Shown piece after piece: positions 27,213 to 36,353 of a stretch of DNA of 64,000 bases (positions are counted from its first letter, which is position 1; each line of letters begins with the position of its first letter). The notes under the pieces were generated by a model. That model was not told where the DNA came from and ran no database searches. It was given only the letters and a program-made list of their open reading frames with translations. The DNA is from Neotabrizicola shimadae (GTDB taxonomy: Bacteria > Pseudomonadota > Alphaproteobacteria > Rhodobacterales > Rhodobacteraceae). The position numbers were made by a program, and so were the translations under genes. The stretch lies in contig NZ_CP069370.1 of the NCBI RefSeq assembly GCF_019623905.1, positions 1,674,001-1,738,000 on the forward strand. Reading direction: 5' to 3'.

Positions 27213-27934
27213 CCGGCTGGCTGGCCGTGGCGGGGCTTGGCCCCGGCGACGAGGCGCTGGTGACGCCGGAGGTTACGGCGGCGCTGGCCGAGGCCACGCA
27301 TGTTCTGGGCTACTTCCCCTACGTCGCCCGCATCGCCCCGCGCGAGGGGCTGGTGCTCTTGCCTTCGGACAACCGCGAGGAACTGCTGCGCGCCCGCGAG
27401 GGGCTTCGGCTGGCCGCAGAGGGCGCGCGGGTGGTTATCGTGTCTTCGGGCGATCCGGGCGTCTTTGCCATGGCCTCTGCCGTGTTCGAGGCGATGGAAG
27501 ATGGCCCTCAGCCCGAGGTGCGCGTATTGCCCGGCATCACCGCCATGCTGGCCGCCGCGGCGCGGCTTGGCGCCCCCCTGGGCCACGACTTCTGCGCGAT
27601 CAACCTTTCCGACAACCTCAAGCCCTGGGAGGTGATCGAGACCCGCCTGCGCCTGGCCGTCAGGGCCGATTTCGCGCTGGCCTTCTACAACCCGCGCTCG
27701 GCCTCGCGCCCCCACGGCTTTGCCCGCGTGCTGGAGATCCTGCGCGAGGAAGGCGGAACCGACCGGCTGATTTCCTTCGCCCGCGCCGTCTCGACCCCTG
27801 ATGAATGTCTGGTCACGGTCTCATTGGGCGAGGCCACCCCCGAGATGGCCGACATGCGCACCATGGTCATCGTCGGCTCTTCCGCCACGCGGCGGGTCGG
27901 GGCTTACGTCTATACCCCGAGGTCGGTGCGATGA
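27209..27934 (+). CDS. cobJ: Precorrin-3B C17-methyltransferase CobJ
   Basis: 241 residues. Ring-contracting methyltransferase with AVAGLGPGDEALVTPEV, VSSGDPGVFAMASAVFEA, LPGITAMLAAAARLGAPLGH, AFYNPRSASRPH and MRTMVIVGSSATR motifs. The last 25 nt overlap the end of the convergent cobK gene on the other strand. Confidence 0.94.
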   Translation: MTGWLAVAGLGPGDEALVTPEVTAALAEATHVLGYFPYVARIAPREGLVLLPSDNREELLRAREGLRLAAEGARVVIVSSGDPGVFAMASAVFEAMEDGPQPEVRVLPGITAMLAAAARLGAPLGHDFCAINLSDNLKPWEVIETRLRLAVRADFALAFYNPRSASRPHGFARVLEILREEGGTDRLISFARAVSTPDECLVTVSLGEATPEMADMRTMVIVGSSATRRVGAYVYTPRSVR

Positions 27935-28653
27935 CACCAGGCCAGCGCCTCTTCGGGCGTCGCCACCGTTTCGACCGCCGGGCGCAGGGGACGGTCGATC
28001 AGGATCAGCGGGATGCCCAGGGCCCGCGCCGCGGCCAGCTTCGCTTCGGCCCCCTGCCCGCCCGCGTTCTTGGCGACGACGACCTGCACGCCATGCGCCT
28101 GCATCAGCGCCCGGTCGGCGGCCTCGTCGAAGGGGCCGCGGGCGATGATCGCCATGGCATCCGGCAGAGGCAACGGCGCCTCGGGCGGATCGACAAGGCG
28201 CAGAAGATAGCGGTGCTGCGGATGGCGGGCAAAGACCTCCAGCCGCTGGCGGCCGATGGCAAGGAAGACAACGGTTCGCCTGCCGGGCAGGGCGTCGGCT
28301 GCGGCTTCGACATCGGGCACATGCGTCCAGTCATCGCCCGGCCCGGCAACCCAGGCGGGGCGTTCCAGCCGCAGAAGCGGCGTGCCCGTGGTGGCGCAGG
28401 CGGCAGCGGCGTTCGCCCCCATCTGCGCGGCAAAGGGGTGGGTGGCGTCGATGACATGGGTGATGGCATCGGCCTTCAGACAGGCCGCCAGCCCCTCGAC
28501 CCCGCCGAAGCCGCCGCTGCGCGTGGCAATCGGCTGGGCGGGCGGCGCGGCGGTGCGCCCGGCATAGGAATAGACGGCATCCACCCCTGCCCCGGAAAGC
28601 GCGCGCGCCAGTTGGTTGGCCTCGGTCGTGCCGCCAAGCAGAAGGACGCGCAT
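27910..28653 (-). CDS. cobK: Precorrin-6A reductase CobK
   Basis: 247 residues. NADPH-dependent reduction of precorrin-6A to 6B. RVLLLGGTTEANQLARAL is the Rossmann motif; GGFGGVEGLAACL, THVIDATHPFAAQMGANA and VVAKNAGGQGAEAKLAAA are typical of CobK. It is the only minus-strand gene inside the riboswitch-led cob run. Its ATG (28653) and the GTG of cobL (28655) lie back to back with a single base between them, and its 3' end overlaps cobJ. Confidence 0.93.
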   Translation of the reverse strand: MRVLLLGGTTEANQLARALSGAGVDAVYSYAGRTAAPPAQPIATRSGGFGGVEGLAACLKADAITHVIDATHPFAAQMGANAAAACATTGTPLLRLERPAWVAGPGDDWTHVPDVEAAADALPGRRTVVFLAIGRQRLEVFARHPQHRYLLRLVDPPEAPLPLPDAMAIIARGPFDEAADRALMQAHGVQVVVAKNAGGQGAEAKLAAARALGIPLILIDRPLRPAVETVATPEEALAWCHRTDLGV

Positions 28654-28654
28654 C

Positions 28655-29833
28655 GTGTCTGACCCCTGGCTGACCATTCTCGGCATCGGCGAAGATGGCC
28701 TGAACGGGTTGTCCGAGGCAAGCCGTGCCGCGCTGGCCGGTGCCGAGGTGATCTTCGGCGGCCCGCGCCATCTGGCGCTGGCCGGGGCGGGAGAGAAGGG
28801 CCGCGACTGGCCTGTTCCCTTCTCGGTGGCGCCGGTGCTGGCGGAGCGCGGGCGGCCTGTGGTCGTGCTCGCCTCGGGCGATCCGTTCTGGTTCGGCGCG
28901 GGTGGTTCGCTGATGGCGTCGCTTTCGCCGGGCGAATGGGTGGCGCGTCCCGTCGCGGGGACCTTCTCGCTGATGGCCGCGCGCCTGGGGCTGCGGCTGG
29001 AAGACTGCGCCTGCCTGGGCCTGCACGCCGCGCCCTTCGAGCGGCTGGTGCCGGTGCTGGCGCGGGGCGTGACCGCGCTGGTGCTGCTGCGCGACGGCGC
29101 CGCCGTGCCGGCGCTGGCCGCTTGGCTGGCCGGGCACAGCTGGGGCGCCTCGCGCCTGACGGTGATGGAGGCGCTTGGCGGCTCGGCGGAACGCATCCGA
29201 CAGGCCGGGGCCGAGGGCTTCGACCTGGAAGGTATCGCCGCCCCGGTGGCCGTGGCGATCCAGGCGCAGGGCGAAGGCCTGTCGCGCGCCAGCGGCTTGC
29301 CCGATGACCTGTTCCGCAGCGACGGGCAGATGACCAAGCGGCCGGTCCGGGCGCTGGCGCTTTCGGCCCTTGGCCCCCGCCCCGGCGAACTGATGTGGGA
29401 CATCGGCGCGGGATCAGGCTCGATCTCGGTGGAATGGTGCCTGGCCGGAGGCCGCGCGCTGGCCATCGAACAGAAGCCAGAGCGCGCCGCCAACATCCGC
29501 GCCAATGCCGCAAGTTTCGGGCTGACGCACCGGCTTTCGGTGGTGGAGGGCGAAGCGCCCGCTGCCCTGTCCGGGCTGGAGCCGCCCCAGGCCGTGTTCA
29601 TCGGCGGCGGCGGCGACGAGGCGCTGATGTCCCATCTGTGGGACCGGCTGGCGCGCGGCACGCGGATCGTGGCCCATGGCGTGACGCTGGAAACCGAGGC
29701 GCTGTTCGCCCGCTGGCATGGGCTGCACGGGGGCGAGTTGATGCGGGTGGACATCGCCCGCGCCGCACCGCTCGGCCGGATGACGGGCTGGGTGCCCGCG
29801 CGGCCCGTGGTGCAGTGGAGTGTCACACGATGA
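28655..29833 (+). CDS. cobL: Precorrin-6Y C5,15-methyltransferase (decarboxylating) CobL
   Basis: 392 residues, a CbiE-CbiT fusion. The N-terminal methylase ([35 protein letters not shown]) performs C5 methylation. The C-terminal CbiT-like domain (about 230 on: [18 protein letters not shown], the SAM motif I) methylates C15 with decarboxylation. The start is GTG 28655, one base away from the divergent cobK ATG, so no promoter can fit between the start codons. Confidence 0.93.
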   Translation: MSDPWLTILGIGEDGLNGLSEASRAALAGAEVIFGGPRHLALAGAGEKGRDWPVPFSVAPVLAERGRPVVVLASGDPFWFGAGGSLMASLSPGEWVARPVAGTFSLMAARLGLRLEDCACLGLHAAPFERLVPVLARGVTALVLLRDGAAVPALAAWLAGHSWGASRLTVMEALGGSAERIRQAGAEGFDLEGIAAPVAVAIQAQGEGLSRASGLPDDLFRSDGQMTKRPVRALALSALGPRPGELMWDIGAGSGSISVEWCLAGGRALAIEQKPERAANIRANAASFGLTHRLSVVEGEAPAALSGLEPPQAVFIGGGGDEALMSHLWDRLARGTRIVAHGVTLETEALFARWHGLHGGELMRVDIARAAPLGRMTGWVPARPVVQWSVTR

Positions 29834-30183
29834 GGGTCGCGGGCATCGGCTGCCGCGCGGGCGCCCCGCTCGCCGCGCTGGAAGAGGTGCTGGATGCGCT
29901 GCCGGGGCCGGTGGACATGTTGGCGACCATCCCCGAGCGCGGGAAAGAGGTCTTGCGGCTGGCGAGGGCGCGGCGCATGGACCTGCGGGTGATCCCATCC
30001 GCGCATCTCGCCGGGATAGCCACGCCCACGCAATCGGGCCGGGTGGCGGCGCTCTATGGCACCGGGTCGGTGGCGGAAGCCGTGGCTCTGGTGGCTTGCG
30101 GGCCGGGGGGGCGGATCGTGGCGGGACGCGTGGTGTCGGCGGATGGCAGCGCCACCGCCGCGCTGGCAGAGGGCGAAGAATGA
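29830..30183 (+). CDS. cobE: Cobalamin biosynthesis protein CobE (CbiG C-terminal domain-like)
   Basis: 117 residues. [20 protein letters not shown] and VALYG-style ending with GSVAEAVAL match the CobE/CbiG_C domain found alone in aerobic-pathway operons. Its exact role is not settled. It is sandwiched by 4-nt overlaps between cobL and cobM. Confidence 0.88.
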   Translation: MRVAGIGCRAGAPLAALEEVLDALPGPVDMLATIPERGKEVLRLARARRMDLRVIPSAHLAGIATPTQSGRVAALYGTGSVAEAVALVACGPGGRIVAGRVVSADGSATAALAEGEE

Positions 30184-30959
30184 CGGTGCATTTCATCGGC
30201 GCGGGGCCGGGGGCGGCGGATCTCATCACGCTGCGCGGGCGCGACCTGATCGCGGCCTCGCCGGTCTGCCTTTACGCGGGCAGCCTGATCCCCGAAGGCG
30301 TGCTGGCGCATTGCCCGCCGGACGCGCGCATCGTGAATACCGCGCCCCTGTCGCTGGACGCGATCATCGAGGAAATCCGCGCGGCGCATGAGGCGGGGCA
30401 GGACGTGGCGCGGCTTCATTCCGGCGATCTGTCGGTCTGGTCGGCGATGGGCGAACAGGTGCGCCGGCTGAAGGCGCTCGGCATTCCCTATGACGTGACG
30501 CCTGGCGTGCCCTCCTTCGCCGCCGCCGCCGCGACGCTTGGGGCGGAACTCACCCTGCCGGGCCTGGTGCAATCGGTGGTGCTGACGCGCACCACGGGCC
30601 GCGCCTCGCCCATGCCCGAGGGCGAGAACCTTGCCGCCTTTGCCGCCACCGGGGCGGTTCTGGCCATCCATCTTTCGGTGCATGTGCTGGCGAAGGTGGT
30701 GGCCGACCTGACCCCGCATTACGGGGCCGACTGTCCGGTTGCGGTCGTCTGGCGCGCCTCCTGGCCGGACGAGCGGGTGGTGCGCGCCACCCTTGCCACG
30801 CTGGATGCCGCGATCTCGGGCGAGATGGAGCGGACGGCGCTGATCCTGGTCGGCCGGTCGCTTGGGCAGGCGGAGTTCGGCGAAAGCCGGCTTTACGCCG
30901 CCGACTACGACCGCCGCTATCGCCCGGTCGGCACGACGCCGCGGTTTCCCGGCACATGA
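30180..30959 (+). CDS. cobM: Precorrin-4 C11-methyltransferase CobM
   Basis: 259 residues of the tetrapyrrole methylase family. [53 protein letters not shown] and [20 protein letters not shown] are CobM hallmarks. It methylates precorrin-4 at C11 to precorrin-5. The ATG overlaps cobE and the stop overlaps cobB. Confidence 0.95.
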   Translation: MTVHFIGAGPGAADLITLRGRDLIAASPVCLYAGSLIPEGVLAHCPPDARIVNTAPLSLDAIIEEIRAAHEAGQDVARLHSGDLSVWSAMGEQVRRLKALGIPYDVTPGVPSFAAAAATLGAELTLPGLVQSVVLTRTTGRASPMPEGENLAAFAATGAVLAIHLSVHVLAKVVADLTPHYGADCPVAVVWRASWPDERVVRATLATLDAAISGEMERTALILVGRSLGQAEFGESRLYAADYDRRYRPVGTTPRFPGT

Positions 30960-32269
30960 GGGGCCTGATGATCTCTGCCCCGGCCTCGGGCACGGGCAAG
31001 ACCACGGTCACGCTTGGCCTGATCGCCGCGCTCCGCGCGCGGGGGCTGTCGGTGCAGCCGTTCAAGTCGGGACCGGACTACATCGACCCGGCCTTCCATT
31101 CCGCCGCAGCGGGGCGCCCTTCGCTGAACCTCGACGGCTGGGCCATGCCAAGGGCCATGGTGCGGGCGCTGGCCGCAACAAGCGGGAATGCCGACATCGT
31201 GGTGGCCGAAGGCTCGATGGGCCTGTTCGACGGCGTGGCCGCACCCGGCGCCTGGGGCACCGGCGCCAGCGCCGACATCGCGGCGCTGACGGGCTGGCCG
31301 GTGGTTCTGGTGCTGGACGTGGGCGGCCAGGCCCAGACGGCCGCCGCGGTGGCCCGGGGCCTCGCCACCTTCCGCCCCGATGTGGCCGTGGCGGGTGTGG
31401 TGCTGAACCGCGTCGCCTCGCCCCGGCACGAGGCGCTGGTGCGGGCGGGGATGGAAGCGGCGGGCATCCGGGTGTTCGGCGCCCTGCCCCGCGAACCATC
31501 GCTCACCCTGCCTGAACGCCACCTGGGCCTGGTGCAGGCCGAAGAGCAAAGCGACCTCGCCGGGTTCCTGGCCAGCGCCGGGGCCTTCGTCGCGCGCCAC
31601 CTTGACCTGGACGCTCTGGTGGCGGCTGCGGGCGCCGCGCCTCCCGTAGGGCATCCAGTCCAGGTTGAAGGACAGACCGCGCCCCCCGGCCAGCGCATCG
31701 CCCTGGCACGGGATGCGGCGTTTTCCTTCGTCTATCCGCATCTTCTGGCCGCCTGGCGCGCGGCGGGGGCCGAGGTTCTGCCCTTCTCGCCGCTGGCAGA
31801 CGAGGCGCCCGATGCTTCGGCCGATGTCTGCTGGCTGCCGGGGGGCTATCCCGAACTTCACGCAGGCCGGCTGGCCGCAGCGGGCCGGTTCCACGCCGGC
31901 CTCACCGCCTTTGCCCAGACGCGGCCCGTGCATGGCGAATGCGGGGGCTACATGGCGCTCGGTCAAGGGCTGGTGGACAAGGACGGCACGCGGCACCGCA
32001 TGGCCGGGCTTCTGGGGCTGGAAACCAGCTTCCAGAAGCGCAAGATGCACCTGGGCTACCGCCTGGCCGAGCTTCTGGCGCCCATCCCCGGCGCTGAACA
32101 GGGCGCGCGCCTGCGCGGGCATGAGTTCCACTATGCCACCATCCTGTCCCAGCCCGACGACCCGCTGGCCCGCGTGACCGATGCCACGGGCACAGAGATT
32201 GCCGAAACCGGCGCGCGGCGCGGCCGCGTTACCGGCAGCTTCTTCCACCTGATCGCGAGGGCCGCATGA
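30956..32269 (+). CDS. cobB: Hydrogenobyrinic acid a,c-diamide synthase CobB
   Basis: 437 residues. Glutamine-dependent ATP amidotransferase. The N-terminal dethiobiotin-synthase-like P-loop is [15 protein letters not shown], with [13 protein letters not shown] and [12 protein letters not shown]. The C-terminal class I glutaminase-like domain has [13 protein letters not shown] (nucleophile Cys) and a final HEFHYATI. It amidates the a and c side chains before cobalt insertion. Confidence 0.94.
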   Translation: MRGLMISAPASGTGKTTVTLGLIAALRARGLSVQPFKSGPDYIDPAFHSAAAGRPSLNLDGWAMPRAMVRALAATSGNADIVVAEGSMGLFDGVAAPGAWGTGASADIAALTGWPVVLVLDVGGQAQTAAAVARGLATFRPDVAVAGVVLNRVASPRHEALVRAGMEAAGIRVFGALPREPSLTLPERHLGLVQAEEQSDLAGFLASAGAFVARHLDLDALVAAAGAAPPVGHPVQVEGQTAPPGQRIALARDAAFSFVYPHLLAAWRAAGAEVLPFSPLADEAPDASADVCWLPGGYPELHAGRLAAAGRFHAGLTAFAQTRPVHGECGGYMALGQGLVDKDGTRHRMAGLLGLETSFQKRKMHLGYRLAELLAPIPGAEQGARLRGHEFHYATILSQPDDPLARVTDATGTEIAETGARRGRVTGSFFHLIARAA

Positions 32270-32988
32270 GCGGGTTCGTCTCCTTCGTCTCTTCCGGCCC
32301 GGGCGACCCCGAGCTTCTGACGCTGCGCGCGGTCAAGCGCATCGAGGCGGCGGATGCCGTGCTGTACGACGACCTCTCCGCCGGGCCGATCCTGGCACTG
32401 GCCCGGCCCGAGGCCGACCTCGTGGGCGTGGGCAAGCGCGCCGGACGCCCCTCACCCAAGCAGGACCATGTAAGCCGGCTTCTGGTGGATTACGCCCGCA
32501 CCGGAGCCAAGGTGGTGCGGCTGAAATCCGGCGATGCGGGGCTCTTCGGGCGGCTGGAAGAAGAGATCGACGCACTGAAAGCGGAAGGCATCGGCTTCGA
32601 GATCGTGCCCGGCGTGGCCTCTCCCCTTGCTGCGGCGGCGGCAGCGGGCATCCCGCTGACCCGCCGGCTTGCCGCGCGGCGCGTGCAGTTCATCACCGGC
32701 GCCGATGTCACCGGCGGCCTGCCGGGCGATCTGAACTGGGCGGCGCTGGCCGATCCGCAGGCCACCACCGTGGTCTTCATGGGCAAGCGCACCCTGCCGG
32801 CCCTGGTGGAAAGGCTGGCCGCGCATGGCTTGCCGGCCGAGACCCCCGCGATCCTCGCGGAATCGGTTGGCCATCCAGAGGAAAGCCTGACCCGCGGCAC
32901 GCTCGCCTCGCTGGTAGCCCTCTTGGCCGAGAGGGCCGAGGCGGGCAAGGCACCGGGGCTCATCCTTTACGGGCCGCTGGCCGGCTAG
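32266..32988 (+). CDS. cobA: Uroporphyrinogen-III C-methyltransferase CobA (SUMT)
   Basis: 240 residues. Two successive methylations at C2 and C7 give precorrin-2, the branch from heme to corrin. SSGPGDPELLTLRAVKRI, VLYDDL, VGKRAGRPSPKQDHVSRLL and VPGVASPLAAAAAAGIPLTRR identify SUMT. The phosphate-binding turn reads RLKSGDAGLFGR where many relatives have GGDPFVFGR, a diverged form. It is the last gene before the second riboswitch. Confidence 0.92.
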   Translation: MSGFVSFVSSGPGDPELLTLRAVKRIEAADAVLYDDLSAGPILALARPEADLVGVGKRAGRPSPKQDHVSRLLVDYARTGAKVVRLKSGDAGLFGRLEEEIDALKAEGIGFEIVPGVASPLAAAAAAGIPLTRRLAARRVQFITGADVTGGLPGDLNWAALADPQATTVVFMGKRTLPALVERLAAHGLPAETPAILAESVGHPEESLTRGTLASLVALLAERAEAGKAPGLILYGPLAG

Positions 32989-33058
32989 GTCGCCTGCGAC
33001 CCTGCGGATGCCGCAATCCGCCTTGACCGGCGTGACCCACGGGTCCACACAGGACGCG

Positions 33059-33252
33059 CATGGTGCCCCGACGATGCAAAGCATCAGGGGCTGAAACGGG
33101 AACGGGGAAGGGGCGGACCAAAGCGGCGCCCCCTGCCCCGGCCGCCCCCGCGACTGTAAGCGGCGAGCGGGCATCTGGAAGGCCACTGGTCCCCGAAGGA
33201 CCGGGAAGGCGGATGCCCTCAACGACCCGCGAGCCAGGAGACCGGCCAGGCA
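33059..33252 (+). promoter_or_regulatory. Cobalamin riboswitch 2 (ahead of the CbiM-like gene)
   Basis: B12-element blocks occur in order: GGTGCCCC near 33062, the B12-box region GCCGCCCCCGCGACTGTAA around 33139-33160, GCCACTGGTCC, CGGGAAGGC and the terminal GCGAGCCAGGAGACCGGCC near 33246. The start of the CbiM-like gene is about 45 nt downstream. Boundaries are approximate. Confidence 0.92.
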
Positions 33253-33297
33253 GGAAACAACAACCGCCGTCGGGTGTGACGGTCAGGAGGGACGAAC

Positions 33298-33975
33298 ATG
33301 CATATCGAACCCGGCGTCGTACATGGCGCCAAACTGGCGCTCGGCGCCGTCACCGCTCTGGCCGCAGGGGGCTACACGCTGAAACTGGCGGTCGACACCG
33401 CCCGGCAATCCGGCATCGGCTCGCTTGCCCTGCGCAGCGTCATTGCCACCGGACTGGTCTTCAGCTTCTTCGAGCTTCTGCCGCACTATCCGGTCGGCGT
33501 GTCCGAGGTTCACCTCATCCTCGGCTCGACCCTGTTCCTGATCCTGGGCGCCGCGCCTGCGGCCATCGGCCTGGCCCTCGGCCTCCTGATCCAGGGCCTG
33601 TTCTTCGCGCCCTTCGACCTGCCGCAATACGGCATGAACGTCACCACGCTTCTGGTGCCGCTGTTCGGCATCGCCGCGCTGGCCAAGCGCACCATCCCTG
33701 CCGGCACGGCCTATGTCGACCTGGGCTACACCGACGTGCTGAAGCTGTCCTTCGCCTACCAGGGCGGGGTCATTGCCTGGGTGGCGTTCTGGGTGCTCTG
33801 GGGCGAGGGCTTCGCAACCTCGACCTTTGCCGGCATCGCCTCGTTCGGCGCCGCCTATATCCTGGTTGTGGCGATCGAGCCGCTGGTGGATGTGGCGGTT
33901 CTGGCCGTGGCCAAGCGCCTGCACGCCCTGAAGGGCTCGGCCCTCGTCACGCCGCGGCTCTATTCGGCGGCCTGA
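33298..33975 (+). CDS. CbiM-like cobalt/energy-coupling-factor transporter permease (solitary)
   Basis: 225 residues, about six hydrophobic spans. It begins MHIEPGVVHGAKLAL, with the N-terminal Met-His-Ile of CbiM proteins that contributes to cobalt binding, and has PVGVSEVHLILGS, comparable to the family's PV-G-S-H segment. No cbiN, cbiQ or cbiO gene is adjacent, so either partners are elsewhere or it works alone. A B12 riboswitch is just upstream, supporting cobalt uptake repressed by cobalamin. GGAGGGAC precedes the ATG. Confidence 0.8.
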   Translation: MHIEPGVVHGAKLALGAVTALAAGGYTLKLAVDTARQSGIGSLALRSVIATGLVFSFFELLPHYPVGVSEVHLILGSTLFLILGAAPAAIGLALGLLIQGLFFAPFDLPQYGMNVTTLLVPLFGIAALAKRTIPAGTAYVDLGYTDVLKLSFAYQGGVIAWVAFWVLWGEGFATSTFAGIASFGAAYILVVAIEPLVDVAVLAVAKRLHALKGSALVTPRLYSAA

Positions 33976-34000
33976 TCCGTCTTGGCGAACAGGAATGGCT

Positions 34001-34020
34001 TGGGGGGCTTCGGCCCCCCA
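34001..34020 (+). terminator. UUCG-capped hairpin between the CbiM-like gene and cobF
   Basis: TGGGGGGC, loop TTCG, GCCCCCCA, followed by TTT. A very stable stem with a UUCG tetraloop, placed 26 nt after the CbiM-like stop and 17 nt before cobF. It could partly terminate or protect the 3' end of the upstream message. Confidence 0.6.
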
Positions 34021-34037
34021 TTTGCATGGAAAGACAG

Positions 34038-34778
34038 ATGACCACGCTTTCGCTCATCGGCATCGGCACCGGCAACCCCGACCACCTGACGCTTCAGGCC
34101 ATCCGCGAAATCAACGCGGCCGACTTGGTGCTGATCCCCCGCAAGGGTGAGGGCAAGGCCGATCTGGCCGAACTGCGCCGCGCCATCCTGCGCGAGGTGC
34201 TGACCAATCCGGCGACGCTGGTGGCCGAGTTCGACCTGCCGGTGCGCGACGAGGCGGTGGCAGACTACCGCGAAAGGGTGGACGGCTGGCACGATGCCAT
34301 CGCCGGCGTATGGGAAGCCGCGATGGGGTCGCCCCGCCCGGCCCGCGTGGCGCTTCTGGTCTGGGGCGACCCGTCGCTCTATGACAGCACCCTTCGCATT
34401 GCTGCGCGGCTGTCGCCCGCGCCGGATCTGCGGGTGATCCCCGGCATCACCTCGTTGCAGGCACTGACCGCCGCCCATGCCATTCCCCTGAACACCATCG
34501 GCGGGCCAGTGACCATCACCACCGGCCGGCAATTGCGCGACCATGGCTGGCCCGAAGGCGCCGAGACGCTGGCGGTGATGCTGGACGCCGGCGGCGCCTT
34601 CATGGCGATCCCGTCAGAGGGCGTGACGATCTGGTGGGGCGCCTATGTCGGCATGGCCGAGGAAATCGTCCTCGCCGGGCCATTGGCCGAGGTATCGGAG
34701 CGCATCCTTGCCACCCGCGCCGAGGCGCGGGCACGGCATGGCTGGATCATGGACATCTATCTGCTCCGGCGGATGTAG
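34038..34778 (+). CDS. cobF: Precorrin-6A synthase (deacetylating) CobF
   Basis: 246 residues of the tetrapyrrole methylase family. LSLIGIGTGNPDHLTLQAI, LVLIPRKGEGKADLAELRR, VWGDPSLYDSTLRIA and VIPGITSLQALTAAHAIPLN point to CobF, an aerobic-pathway-only enzyme that methylates C1 with loss of acetate. I use ATG 34038 because GGAAAGAC lies just upstream; ATG 34026 is an alternative. It follows the CbiM-like gene and the UUCG hairpin. Confidence 0.92.
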   Translation: MTTLSLIGIGTGNPDHLTLQAIREINAADLVLIPRKGEGKADLAELRRAILREVLTNPATLVAEFDLPVRDEAVADYRERVDGWHDAIAGVWEAAMGSPRPARVALLVWGDPSLYDSTLRIAARLSPAPDLRVIPGITSLQALTAAHAIPLNTIGGPVTITTGRQLRDHGWPEGAETLAVMLDAGGAFMAIPSEGVTIWWGAYVGMAEEIVLAGPLAEVSERILATRAEARARHGWIMDIYLLRRM

Positions 34779-34801
34779 CGGCGGGGGCCAGCCCCCCGCC
34801 G
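34779..34801. terminator. GC-rich hairpin between convergent cobF and aldehyde dehydrogenase genes
   Basis: CGGCGGGGG pairs with CCCCCCGCCG around a short loop directly after the cobF stop. No clear T run follows on either strand, so it is at best a weak or processing stem. Confidence 0.45.
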
Positions 34802-34823
34802 ATTCATGCCAGGCGGAACGGGA

Positions 34824-36335
34824 TCAAACCCCGCGCAGCGGCTCCGGCAGAAGTGCCTCGGGCATGTTCTGCCAGGCCACGGGCCGCAGCCAGCGACGGA
34901 TCGACAGCGTTCCCACCGAAGTGGCGCCGAAATTCGTCGAGGCCGGATAAGGCCCGCCATGCACCTGCGAGTCCACCACTTCCACGCCGGTCGGGAAGCC
35001 GTTGGCCAGCACCCGCCCCGCCTTGCGCGAAAGCACAGGCACCAGCGGCGCCGCCACCACGTAGTCTTCCGGGTCCACATGCAGGGTGCAGGTCAACTGG
35101 CCCTCCAGCGCATTGGCCATCTGCATCATCTGGCCTAGGTCCTTTACCCGGACGATCAGGCCAAGCGGCCCGAAGACCTCTTCGCCAAGCGCATGGTTGG
35201 CCAGCCAGTCGTCGCCCGACACCTCGAACAGATAGGGTGTGGCCTGCCGCAGGTCGCACATCGTGGTCAGCACCGCCTGCACACCCGTGCCGCTGGCAAT
35301 GCGGTCGCGGCCCGCGCGGTAGGCTTCCGCGATGCCATCGGTCAGCATGGTCTGCGCGCCCACCTGCCCCACCGCCTCTTTCGCGGCGGCGACGAAGGCC
35401 TCTGCCTCCGGTCCGTCGATCACCACGGCAATGCCGGGATTGGTGCAGAACTGGCCCGCGCCCATGGTCAGCGACCCGGCCCAGCCCTTCGCGATCTCGG
35501 CCCCCCGCGCGGCCAGCGCATGGGGCATCAGGAACATCGGGTTGACCGATCCCAGCTCGCCGAAGAACGGGATCGGGTTCCGCCGCCGCGCGCACAGATC
35601 GAACAGCGCCCGCCCGCCGCCAAGCGAGCCGGTGAAGCCCACCGCCTGGATGGCCGGGTGCTGCACTAGCGCCTCGCCCACGTCGCGCTTGCCGCCCTGC
35701 ACCAGGCTGAACACGCCCTTGGGCATGCCCGTGGCTTCGATGGCGGTTTCGATGGCCTGGGCCACGATCTCGCCTGTGCCGGGATGCGCCGAATGGCCCT
35801 TCACCACCACAGGGCAACCCGCCGCCAGGGCCGAAGCCGTGTCGCCCCCCGCCACCGAGAAGGCCAGCGGGAAGTTCGACGCACCGAACACCGCCACAGG
35901 GCCGATGGCCTGCTGCATCATGCGGATATCGGCGCGCGGCAGCGGCTTGCGGTCCGGCAGCGCCGGGTCGTGGCGCAGGTCCAGCCAGCCGTCCTTCAGG
36001 ATATGCGCCGCGAACAGCCTCAGCTGCCCGGTCGTCCGCCCCCGCTCGCCCTCCAGCCGCGCCACCGGCAGTCCGGTTTCCTGGGTGCCGATCTCGGTGA
36101 TCTCGGCGCCCCGCGCCTCGATGGCATCGGCGATGGCATTCAGGAACGCCGCCCGCGCCTCGCGGGTGGTGGCGGCATAGGCCGGGAAGGCCGCTTCCGC
36201 CGCCACACAGGCGCGATCCACCAGCGCGGGCGTGCCCACGGCGAAGTCATGCGCCTCGCCATGGGCGGGCGAGGAACGGAAGGTCGAAGGACCGTCGAGC
36301 CATTCGCCCGCGATCAGGTGCTTGCCGGTCAGCAT
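34824..36335 (-). CDS. 2,5-dioxovalerate (alpha-ketoglutarate semialdehyde) dehydrogenase
   Basis: 503 residues of the NAD(P) aldehyde dehydrogenase superfamily, KGSADH type. The catalytic Cys lies in TMGAGQFCTNPGIAVV and the base Glu in FFGELGSVNPMF; GPVAVFGASNFPLAFSVAGG is the cofactor-binding turn. The family finishes oxidative pentose pathways by giving 2-oxoglutarate. Context with a sugar dehydrogenase, a sugar-acid dehydratase and GguC supports this. It is the last gene of the sugar operon. Confidence 0.88.
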   Translation of the reverse strand: MLTGKHLIAGEWLDGPSTFRSSPAHGEAHDFAVGTPALVDRACVAAEAAFPAYAATTREARAAFLNAIADAIEARGAEITEIGTQETGLPVARLEGERGRTTGQLRLFAAHILKDGWLDLRHDPALPDRKPLPRADIRMMQQAIGPVAVFGASNFPLAFSVAGGDTASALAAGCPVVVKGHSAHPGTGEIVAQAIETAIEATGMPKGVFSLVQGGKRDVGEALVQHPAIQAVGFTGSLGGGRALFDLCARRRNPIPFFGELGSVNPMFLMPHALAARGAEIAKGWAGSLTMGAGQFCTNPGIAVVIDGPEAEAFVAAAKEAVGQVGAQTMLTDGIAEAYRAGRDRIASGTGVQAVLTTMCDLRQATPYLFEVSGDDWLANHALGEEVFGPLGLIVRVKDLGQMMQMANALEGQLTCTLHVDPEDYVVAAPLVPVLSRKAGRVLANGFPTGVEVVDSQVHGGPYPASTNFGATSVGTLSIRRWLRPVAWQNMPEALLPEPLRGV

Positions 36336-36353
36336 CGGGCTGCCCTTTCTTGT

